Shown here: one piece after another, positions 1 through 5,162 of the stretch
Position numbering within the stretch: position 1 is the first letter of the stretch
Layout: each line of letters opens with the position of its first letter
Source: Clostridia bacterium
Lineage (GTDB): Bacteria; Bacillota_A; Clostridia; Lachnospirales; Lachnospiraceae
DNA length: 5,162 nt
Assembly: GCA_012515365.1 (NCBI GenBank)
Contig: JAAYYM010000281.1
Location: 1 to 5,162, forward strand
Direction: 5' to 3'
Made by a program: the position numbers and the translations under genes
The notes under the pieces: model-generated
Seen by the model: the letters and a program-made list of their open reading frames with translations, nothing else
What the model was told of the DNA's origin: nothing
Database searches by the model: none

Positions 1-498
1 AGTAAATACAGCCGCCAGGAAGATATCATTATCGGTTCACCTATCAGTGGACGTACTCATAAAGATACTGAGAGAATGCTTGGAATGATCGTCAATACAC
101 TTGCAATGAGAGGCAAGCCAGAGAAGAACAAGACATTCAAGCAGTTTCTTGAGGAGATCAAGAATACTTGTCTGAAAGCATATGAGAATCAGGAATATCC
201 GTTTGAAGAACTCGTTGAGGCAGTAGATGTACAGCGAGATATGTCAAGGAATCCGCTCTTTGATGTAATGTTTGTATATCAGAACAATGAAAATGTAGAT
301 GTAAATATAGGTGATAGTGAAGCTGAAGAAACAGGCATAAAGGGTACAGTAGCCAAGTTTGACATTACATTTAATATGTTTGAGTATGAAGAAAAATATC
401 AACTTGATTTTGAATATTGTACAGACCTGTTCAAGACAGAAACAGCAAATGAAATAGTAAAGCATTTTGAAGAGATACTGAAAGCAGTTACAGTGAAC
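1..498 (+). other. Condensation domain, C-terminal lobe (LCL-like), partial
   Basis: This is the tail of the domain that forms the peptide bond between the upstream chain and the serine loaded by this module. The catalytic HHxxxDG motif lies before the window. Visible are the C5-type motif GMIVNTLAMR (residues 28-37), the C6-type NQEYPFEELV (63-72) and the C7-type segment from RDMSRNPLFD to MFVYQN (79-95). The NTLxxR and PFExLV forms are typical of LCL domains, which take an L-configured donor, and differ from the DCL motifs in the next gene. The subtype is inferred from the C-terminal half only; a dual E/C or starter domain cannot be fully excluded. Confidence 0.88.
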
Positions 499-3400
499 GC
501 AGAGCAAAAGCTTGATGAAATCGAAATGGTAACTGCCGAAGAAAGATATCTAATCCTTAATGACTTCAATGCAACCGAGACAGATTACCCAAGAGACAAG
601 ACAGTAGTAGAACTGTTTGAAGAGCAGGTAAAGAAAACACCGGACAATGATGCAGTAGTATTCGGAGAAGCAAAGCTGAGTTTTGCAGAACTGAATGAGA
701 GGGCGAATGTGCTTGGAAACAAGCTGAGAGAGCTTGGAGTAGGACGAGATGATTTTGTTGCAATAATAGCAGACAGAAGCATAGAGATGATAGTCGGAAT
801 TTATGGAATCATCAAGGCAGGCGGAGCATATGTGCCGATAGATCCTACATATCCAGAGGACAGAATTGCATTCATGCTGGAGGACAGTGCGCCGAAGGCA
901 GTGTTGATATATACAGCCGAGAATGTGGAGCTGAATACAAAGATACCTGTGATAGAACTCAGTGATAAGGAAGTATGGGAAGGAAATGCAGAAGCACCAG
1001 AGATAATAAACAAGCCAGAGGACTTGATATATTGTATCTATACATCCGGAACAACCGGTAAGCCAAAGGGCGTAATGAATCTGAATTACGGACTGATTAA
1101 TCGAATCCACTGGATGAACGAAAGATATCCAATAGAAAGCGGAGATACAATACTGCAGAAGACGACCTTCACATTCGACGTATCCGTATGGGAGATAATC
1201 TGGTGGAGCATAGTAGGGGCAAGAGTAGCAATGCTTGTACCGGGAGGCGAAAAAGAGCCTGATACAATATGTGATTCAATAGAGAAATATCAGGTAACAA
1301 CAATGCATTTCGTACCGTCAATGCTGTCAATGTTTGAGGAGTACGTGCAGGAAACAGAAGGGGCAGCAAAGAAGCTGAAGAGCATAAGGAATGTATTTGC
1401 CAGCGGAGAGGCGCTAAAGAAGGCGCACGTAGATAACTTCTACAAGATAGCCGAGAGTGCAGACCTTGGAATGAAGCTTGCGAACTTCTATGGACCGACA
1501 GAAGCAAGTATTGACGTAACATACTATGACTGTGTTGTTGAAAATAGGATAAGCGTACCGATAGGAAAGCCGATAGACAATACACAGATATATATAGTAA
1601 ACGGAAAGACACTTTGCGGAGTCGGAGTGCCTGGAGAGCTGTGCATAGCTGGAGACGGACTTGCGAGAGGTTATCTTAACAGACCGGAGCTCAACGAAGA
1701 AAAGTTTGCAGAAAATCTGTTTGGCGAAGGTAAGATGTATCATTCCGGAGACTTAGCAAGATGGCTGCCAGACGGAAATATAGAGTATCTTGGAAGAATA
1801 GATGATCAGATAAAGATCAGGGGCCAGAGACTTGAGCTTGGAGAGATAGACGCAAAGATACGAGAGATAGACAACATCAAGGAATGTGCAGTAATAGCCA
1901 AGGCTGACAGCACAGGAGAAAAAGCAATATATGCATACTATACAAGTGATATAGAAGTGAGCGTATCTGAGATAAGAGATAGACTCAGCGGTAGCTTACC
2001 CGAATATATGTTGCCAGCATATATGATGCAGATTGAAGCTATCCCGGTAACAAAAAATGGAAAGCTTGATAGAAGAGCGCTGCCGGAGATTGAAGCAAGA
2101 GCGGTAAGAGAATATGTTGCACCTCGTAATGAAGAGGAAAAGGTGTTATGTAATGCATTTAGCGAAATACTTAACTTAGAAAAAGTTGGAGTACATGATA
2201 GTTTCTTTGAACTTGGAGGTGATTCTATCAAGGCGATAAGAATCATTTCAAAGCTTAGAGATTCTGAATATACAGTAACAGTTAAGGACGTAATGAATGG
2301 CAAAACCGTAGAAAAAATAGCTCTTTCCATGAGAAATACCAGCAATAGTCAAAAGTATGAGCAGGGAGAAATATATGGAAAAATAGAGTGCACACCAATC
2401 ATAAAGAAATTTGGTGAGTGGAATCTTGAAAAGCCAGAGCATTTCAACCAGTCAATGATATTCTCTGTAGATGGAATAGAGAACGAGGTTATAAAACGAG
2501 TAATTGAAGAGCTTGTCAAGCATCATGATATATTAAGAGCAGTTTACAGAGAAAAACAGCTTGAGATTTTGCCTATCTCTGAAAGCAAATTATTTGATTT
2601 CTATGAGTTCGATTATAGTAATTTGGAATATAGAAAGCAGATAGTTGAAGAGAAATGCACTGAAATACAGGCAAGTATCGATCTTGCTAACGGTCCACTT
2701 GTAAAGATAGCAGTATTTGAACTTGGAGATACAAAGCAGATGTTGTTTTGTATACATCATCTTGCAGTAGATGGGGTATCTTGGAGGATACTGCAAGAGG
2801 ATTTTAATACAGCTGTAAAACAAATTAAAATAGGAAAAGAGGTTAAACTTCCTGAAAAGACTGCGTCGTATATTGAATGGAGTAAGAAGTTAAAAGAATA
2901 TGGTGAGCAGCTCGATAAGGCACAGAACGAATACTGGAAAACAATAGATAGAAGAATAGCAGAAGGAAGAATTCCAGTAGAATTTATCGGTAATAGTTCA
3001 GGAAAAGTTGAAGTTGTTTTCAATGAGGATACAACAGAAAAGTTACTAACAAAGAGTATTAATGCGTATGGAGCTAAAATTGACGAGGTGCTTCTTGCTG
3101 GACTTGCAAGAGCTGTTGGAAGAATTACTGGACAAAAGAACATAGCCGTTAAACTTGAAGGACATGGAAGAGAAGAAATCCATACACCAATATCTATAGA
3201 CAGAACCGTAGGTTGGTTTACCAATTTATTTGCAGTATCTATTGAGTATAATGAGGATGATGAGAAATCTATTATTAATGCTAAGGATGCGGTAAGAAGT
3301 GTACCAAATATGGGAATGGGATATGGATATATAGAACATGAAATGGTACCAAATATTTGTTTCAATTATCATGGCGAATTTGTAGTGAATAACGCAGATA

Positions 3401-3693
3401 AATGTGAACATTTTATAGGCGGCTTGGAAGTTGCAGAATGTAATCGCCAGCAGGACAATTTAACTTTAAATGGATGTGTATTTGATGGTAATCTTGTATT
3501 TACAATTATATATCAAGATATAAAATGTGGAAATCAAATAATATCTCAATTCAAAAATTGTTTTGAAAAATGCGTTGTTGAATTAGCAGATTTTTGCTCA
3601 AGTAACTTAAAATCTGAAAAGACAACTACAGATTTTCTGGACAAGTCCTTGGATGAGGATGAACTTGAAGCTTTAAATCTGTTATTTGACTAA
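1..3693 (+). CDS. Nonribosomal peptide synthetase, C(partial)-A(Ser)-PCP-E module, 5' end cut
   Basis: This multidomain cytoplasmic enzyme activates an amino acid as its adenylate, loads it on a phosphopantetheine carrier, condenses it with an upstream peptidyl donor and epimerizes it. The frame is open from base 1, giving 1230 visible residues, so the true start lies upstream. ATG 76 is internal because C-domain sequence in the same frame precedes it. Domains in visible-residue numbering are C-terminal C lobe 1-165, A 182-693, PCP 705-777, E 791-1195 and a COM-like tail 1208-1230. The A pocket reads DVWHFSFIDK, close to known serine codes, so the inferred product is peptidyl-D-serine. It ends at TAA 3691-3693, 18 bases before a second NRPS gene in the same direction, probably one operon. 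GC is markedly higher in the A core than at the C-terminal end. The family call is very safe; the serine call is inference from the code. Confidence 0.97.
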   Translation, partial: SKYSRQEDIIIGSPISGRTHKDTERMLGMIVNTLAMRGKPEKNKTFKQFLEEIKNTCLKAYENQEYPFEELVEAVDVQRDMSRNPLFDVMFVYQNNENVDVNIGDSEAEETGIKGTVAKFDITFNMFEYEEKYQLDFEYCTDLFKTETANEIVKHFEEILKAVTVNAEQKLDEIEMVTAEERYLILNDFNATETDYPRDKTVVELFEEQVKKTPDNDAVVFGEAKLSFAELNERANVLGNKLRELGVGRDDFVAIIADRSIEMIVGIYGIIKAGGAYVPIDPTYPEDRIAFMLEDSAPKAVLIYTAENVELNTKIPVIELSDKEVWEGNAEAPEIINKPEDLIYCIYTSGTTGKPKGVMNLNYGLINRIHWMNERYPIESGDTILQKTTFTFDVSVWEIIWWSIVGARVAMLVPGGEKEPDTICDSIEKYQVTTMHFVPSMLSMFEEYVQETEGAAKKLKSIRNVFASGEALKKAHVDNFYKIAESADLGMKLANFYGPTEASIDVTYYDCVVENRISVPIGKPIDNTQIYIVNGKTLCGVGVPGELCIAGDGLARGYLNRPELNEEKFAENLFGEGKMYHSGDLARWLPDGNIEYLGRIDDQIKIRGQRLELGEIDAKIREIDNIKECAVIAKADSTGEKAIYAYYTSDIEVSVSEIRDRLSGSLPEYMLPAYMMQIEAIPVTKNGKLDRRALPEIEARAVREYVAPRNEEEKVLCNAFSEILNLEKVGVHDSFFELGGDSIKAIRIISKLRDSEYTVTVKDVMNGKTVEKIALSMRNTSNSQKYEQGEIYGKIECTPIIKKFGEWNLEKPEHFNQSMIFSVDGIENEVIKRVIEELVKHHDILRAVYREKQLEILPISESKLFDFYEFDYSNLEYRKQIVEEKCTEIQASIDLANGPLVKIAVFELGDTKQMLFCIHHLAVDGVSWRILQEDFNTAVKQIKIGKEVKLPEKTASYIEWSKKLKEYGEQLDKAQNEYWKTIDRRIAEGRIPVEFIGNSSGKVEVVFNEDTTEKLLTKSINAYGAKIDEVLLAGLARAVGRITGQKNIAVKLEGHGREEIHTPISIDRTVGWFTNLFAVSIEYNEDDEKSIINAKDAVRSVPNMGMGYGYIEHEMVPNICFNYHGEFVVNNADKCEHFIGGLEVAECNRQQDNLTLNGCVFDGNLVFTIIYQDIKCGNQIISQFKNCFEKCVVELADFCSSNLKSEKTTTDFLDKSLDEDELEALNLLFD
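517..638 (+). repeat. Direct repeat copy 1: C-A linker and A-domain start
   Basis: These 122 bases align without gaps to 5041-5162 with 12 mismatches counted by eye (about 90% identity). Four mismatches change the protein and eight are silent. Bases just upstream of 517 show no clear match to those upstream of 5041, so the left edge is sharp. The right edge is unknown because the second copy runs out of the window. Confidence 0.95.
544..2079 (+). other. Adenylation domain, predicted L-serine
   Basis: This domain activates an amino acid with ATP and transfers it to the carrier. All core motifs are present: A1 LSFAEL (residues 226-231), A2 KAGGAYVPIDP (272-282), A3 YTSGTTGKPKG (347-357), A4 FDVS (392-395), A5 NFYGPTE (495-501), A6 GELCIAGDGLARGYL (545-559), A7 YHSGDL (580-585), A8 from GRIDDQIKIRG to ELGEID (598-617), A9 LPEYMLP (666-672) and A10 NGKLDR (686-691). 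Pocket residues aligned by eye to GrsA are D393, V394, W397, H436, F466, S468, F496, I504, D505 and K688. The code DVWHFSFIDK matches the EntF serine code DVWHFSLVDK at 8 of 10 positions. F496 in place of the usual Leu is the main departure. A7 has HSGDL rather than the common RTGDL. Serine is the best call; another small polar substrate is less likely. Confidence 0.9.
2113..2331 (+). other. Peptidyl carrier protein domain (PCP-E type)
   Basis: This thiolation domain carries the seryl or peptidyl intermediate on a phosphopantetheine arm. The attachment motif LGGDS spans residues 738-742, with Ser742 (bases 2224-2226) the modified serine. It is followed by IKAIRIISKL. The aspartate before the serine and the IKAI continuation are the form usually seen on carriers that serve a following E domain, instead of GGHSL. 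It sits directly between the A domain and the E domain, as expected. Confidence 0.95.
2371..3585 (+). other. Epimerization domain
   Basis: This domain converts the carrier-bound L-aminoacyl residue to a mixture from which the D form goes forward. Diagnostic motifs are HHDILR (residues 841-846), E3 HHLAVDGVSWRIL (919-931) with H920 as likely catalytic base and D924, E4 EGHGREE (1053-1059) with E1053 matching the catalytic glutamate of GrsA and TycA, E5 DRTVGWFTNLF (1067-1077), E6 VPNMGMGYG (1101-1109) and E7 FNYHGEF (1121-1127). The HGRE, VGWFT and GYG motifs separate E domains from C domains. The stretch between E6 and E7 is only 11 residues, shorter than I recall for GrsA/TycA-type E domains, and E7 reads FNYHG where FNYLG is usual. 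All catalytic residues are kept, so activity is likely. Confidence 0.95.
3622..3690 (+). other. Candidate donor communication (COM) tail
   Basis: The last 23 residues of the first protein begin TTTDF (1208-1212) and end in an acidic amphipathic stretch with leucines, DEDELEALNLLFD (1218-1230). The TxxDF entry and acidic helix resemble, from memory, the C-terminal COM donor of TycA, which also follows an E domain. The tail would dock on the N-terminus of the next synthetase to hand over the peptidyl-D-Ser chain. Position and resemblance support the call; docking itself is inference. Confidence 0.7.
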
Positions 3694-3711
3694 TTGTGTA
3701 GTGGAGGACAT
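3694..3711 (+). promoter_or_regulatory. Short intergenic gap with GGAGG ribosome binding site
   Basis: The 18-base gap between the two NRPS genes contains GGAGG at 3703-3707, four bases before ATG 3712. This site supports the start choice for the second gene and independent translation from a shared transcript. I see no hairpin terminator or promoter in the gap. The gap is a multiple of three and has no stop after the TAA, so both genes are in the same frame. Confidence 0.85.
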
Positions 3712-3783
3712 ATGGCTACAATAAATAAAAAAATAGAGAATGTATATGAATTAACACCTTTACAAGAAGGAATGCTTTTTCAT
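3712..3783 (+). other. Candidate acceptor communication (COM) segment
   Basis: Residues 1-24 of the second protein join a short, lysine-bearing leader (MATINKKIENVY) to ELTPLQEGMLFH. Receiving NRPSs such as TycB begin similarly, with a short leader running straight into LTPMQEGMLFH. The basic residues could complement the acidic tail of the first protein. The role is inferred from position, resemblance and charge. Confidence 0.65.
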
Positions 3784-5162
3784 TATTTGTATGATAATGA
3801 ATTTACAGGGTATATTTTGCAGTATGTTTTTAAGGTTAATGCAGAGATTGATTTAAACTGTATAAAAGAAGCACTTAGATTATTATCTAAAAGATATTCT
3901 GTTTTAAGAACTGTTATTGCAAGTAAAGGATTTAAAAAGCCGAGGCAGATTGTTCTTTTTGAAAGAGAATTGGAATTAAAAACATTTGATGTGTCTAAAA
4001 AAGATGATAAAGAGTTAGAATCAAAAAAAATAATATCAAATGATCTGAAAAGAGGTTTCGATTTTGTTAATGATTCGCTTCTTCGCACGACTATAATCAA
4101 ATATGATGAAGATGAATATAAATTAGTATTTTCAATCCATCATATAATTATAGATGGATGGTGTTTTGATGTTTTATTAAATAAATTCTTTGAATACTAT
4201 GAGAGAATTCTTGACGGAGAGCATTTATTAAAAATTGAAAACGAAATAAAAAAAGAAAGAGATAGTTCATTTGATTATGATGAGTATATCAAATGGTTAG
4301 GAAAGCAGAATAGGACGGAAGCAAAAGATTATTGGAGTAATCTTCTCTATGATTATGATAACATATGTGAAATTAAGCCTTCTGGATATGTAAAAAATAA
4401 TAAAAAATCTATTGGCGAAGTCGCAATTGAGATTGATTCTAATGTTACAACAAAGTTAAAAAAATTGGCTGAAGAGTGCGACAGTACTATAAATACTATA
4501 GCTGAAGTTGCAATAGGAATACTATTGCAAGCATATGGTTCGAATCGTGATTCTGTTTTTGGGAAAACTGTTTCTGGAAGAAGTGCTGATATACGTGGCA
4601 TAGATAATATTGTTGGATTGTTTGCAAATACTATTCCTATAAGAGTGCGTTATGATAAAAATACTACAATAAAAGAGTTGATAATAAATCAACAAAAACA
4701 AGGAACAGATAGCTTGAATTATGATTACTATTCATTGGCAGAGATTCAAAGTTTGACATCACAGGGAACTGATTTAATAAAAGTTATATACGTTTTTGAA
4801 AATTATAATTCAGGACTTAAGGAGGATAATAAATATTCTGACAAACGAATAGAATTAGAAAGTTATAATGAGCAGACTAATTATGATATATCAATTAGTG
4901 GATGTGAAAATGATAACAAATTGGTTTTTAAGCTTTTATATCATGAGGGAAAGTATTCTCTTGATGATGCAAACTTTATTTTAAATAAATTGAGGATAAT
5001 TTGTAATGAAATAATTAGTTGCCCTGACAAAAAAGTTAGCGAAATCGAGATGTTAACTGCCGAAGAAAAACATCTAATCATTAACGATTTCAATGCAACC
5101 GAGACAGACTATCCAAGAGATAAGACAGTAGTTGAACTGTTTGAAGAGCAGGTCAAGAAAAC
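3712..5162 (+). CDS. Nonribosomal peptide synthetase, DCL condensation domain plus start of A domain, 3' end cut
   Basis: This is the first part (483 codons visible, no stop) of the next NRPS in the assembly line. ATG 3712 is chosen because GGAGG lies four bases upstream and only 12 residues precede the first C-domain motif, as in NRPSs that receive a chain in trans. The visible part is an N-terminal acceptor segment, a complete C domain (residues 9-440), the C-A linker and the first A-domain residues (449-483). Its C domain is of the class that condenses a D-configured donor with an L acceptor, matching the E domain that ends the preceding protein. The gene is much more AT-rich than the upstream A domain (sampled lines 20-28% GC) until the final 122 bases, which nearly copy 517-638. 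The amino acid it adds cannot be predicted because the pocket region is outside the window. Confidence 0.97.
   Translation, partial: MATINKKIENVYELTPLQEGMLFHYLYDNEFTGYILQYVFKVNAEIDLNCIKEALRLLSKRYSVLRTVIASKGFKKPRQIVLFERELELKTFDVSKKDDKELESKKIISNDLKRGFDFVNDSLLRTTIIKYDEDEYKLVFSIHHIIIDGWCFDVLLNKFFEYYERILDGEHLLKIENEIKKERDSSFDYDEYIKWLGKQNRTEAKDYWSNLLYDYDNICEIKPSGYVKNNKKSIGEVAIEIDSNVTTKLKKLAEECDSTINTIAEVAIGILLQAYGSNRDSVFGKTVSGRSADIRGIDNIVGLFANTIPIRVRYDKNTTIKELIINQQKQGTDSLNYDYYSLAEIQSLTSQGTDLIKVIYVFENYNSGLKEDNKYSDKRIELESYNEQTNYDISISGCENDNKLVFKLLYHEGKYSLDDANFILNKLRIICNEIISCPDKKVSEIEMLTAEEKHLIINDFNATETDYPRDKTVVELFEEQVKK
3736..5031 (+). other. Condensation domain, DCL class
   Basis: This domain forms the bond between the upstream peptidyl-D-Ser and the amino acid loaded on protein 2. 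Motifs in protein-2 numbering are C1 ELTPLQEGMLFH (13-24), C2 RYSVLRT (61-67), C3 HHIIIDGWCFDVL (143-155) with catalytic H144 and D148, a C4-like region with YDEYIKW and YW (189-208), C5 IDNIVGLFANTIPIRV (297-312), C6 DYYSLAEIQ (338-346) and C7-like VIYVFENY (358-365). LTPxQEGMLFH, DGWC and NTIPxRV are the forms found in C domains that follow E domains (TycB1 type). The active site looks intact. C2 has Tyr62 where His is common. Confidence 0.92.
5041..5162 (+). repeat. Direct repeat copy 2: C-A linker and A-domain start, runs off the window
   Basis: This is the second copy of the 517-638 segment, in the same orientation and reading frame. The four amino-acid differences all fall in the first 40 bases; the last 26 codons encode the same protein sequence with silent changes only. 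It marks where the AT-rich C domain of gene 2 meets an A-domain block related to that of gene 1. Confidence 0.95.
5056..5162 (+). other. Adenylation domain, N-terminal fragment
   Basis: Residues 449-483 (from LTAEEKHLI to FEEQVKK) correspond to the start of the A domain in the first gene, where the equivalent segment leads into A1. Residues 458-483 are identical to residues 187-212 of the first protein. None of the A motifs or pocket residues lies inside the window, so the substrate is unknown. Confidence 0.9.

Noticed and set aside
76..78. ATG 76 as start of the first gene
   Set aside because: The same frame is open back to base 1 and encodes C-domain sequence (for example EDIIIGSPISGRT) before this ATG. 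There is also no good ribosome binding site; the gene begins upstream of the window.
550..1110. Minus-strand open frame of 186 codons rich in Cys, Tyr and Ile
   Set aside because: It is antisense to the A domain, with a composition expected from reversing a Glu/Lys/Gly-rich gene. No family is recognised.
2757..3365. Minus-strand open frame of 202 codons
   Set aside because: It lies wholly opposite conserved E-domain motifs, shows no recognisable family, and is a by-product of codon bias in the plus-strand gene.
2371..3585. Reading the third large domain as another condensation domain because of HHxxxDG
   Set aside because: The EGHGRE, VGWFT, GMGYG and FNYHG motifs, the preceding GGDSIKAI carrier and the absence of a following A domain identify it as an epimerization domain.
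3694..3711. Terminator or promoter between the two genes
   Set aside because: The gap is only 18 bases with no inverted repeat or T-run and no recognisable -35/-10 pair; it holds just a ribosome binding site.
4818..4825. TAAGGAGG, a strong Shine-Dalgarno-like string inside gene 2
   Set aside because: No ATG, GTG or TTG follows at suitable spacing, and the bases encode the Leu-Lys-Glu-Asp stretch of the C domain. It looks like chance.

Overview
The window lies inside a nonribosomal peptide synthetase (NRPS) locus. It holds two consecutive plus-strand genes, both cut by the window edges, and no other supportable gene. The host is probably a low-GC member of the Bacillota, most likely a clostridial bacterium. 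This rests on AT-rich coding DNA, heavy use of AGA and ATA codons, a GGAGG ribosome binding site, and sequence motifs resembling Bacillus/Clostridia peptide synthetases. The exact taxon cannot be read from the sequence.

Layout. Bases 1-3693 are the 3' part of a first NRPS gene, and its frame is already open at base 1. Domains in order are: the C-terminal lobe of a condensation (C) domain of LCL appearance; a complete adenylation (A) domain with pocket code DVWHFSFIDK, best read as L-serine; a peptidyl carrier (PCP) with the GGDS motif typical of carriers that precede epimerases; a complete-looking epimerization (E) domain; and a short acidic C-terminal tail resembling a donor communication (COM) helix. 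An 18-base gap with a GGAGG site follows. Bases 3712-5162 begin a second NRPS gene: a short N-terminal acceptor-type segment, a full C domain of the DCL class (expected after an E domain), the C-A linker and the first residues of an A domain, cut by the window end.

How they work together. Protein 1 would load serine, join it to an upstream L-configured donor, epimerize it to D-serine on the carrier, and pass the peptidyl-D-Ser chain in trans to the DCL domain of protein 2. The E domain, the DCL class of the next C domain and the candidate COM tail/head pair all agree with this. The amino acid added by protein 2 cannot be read because its A domain is cut off before the specificity pocket.

Oddities. 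The C-A linker and A-domain start of module 1 (517-638) recur at about 90% identity at 5041-5162, with a sharp left boundary. Base composition is mosaic: sampled 60-base lines are 43-55% GC in the A-domain core but 20-28% in parts of the flanking C and E regions and in gene 2. Together these suggest that A-domain segments were exchanged or copied between modules. I see no RNA gene, mobile element, CRISPR array, terminator or promoter. The chemistry is a recognisable NRPS type; the peptide product is unidentified.
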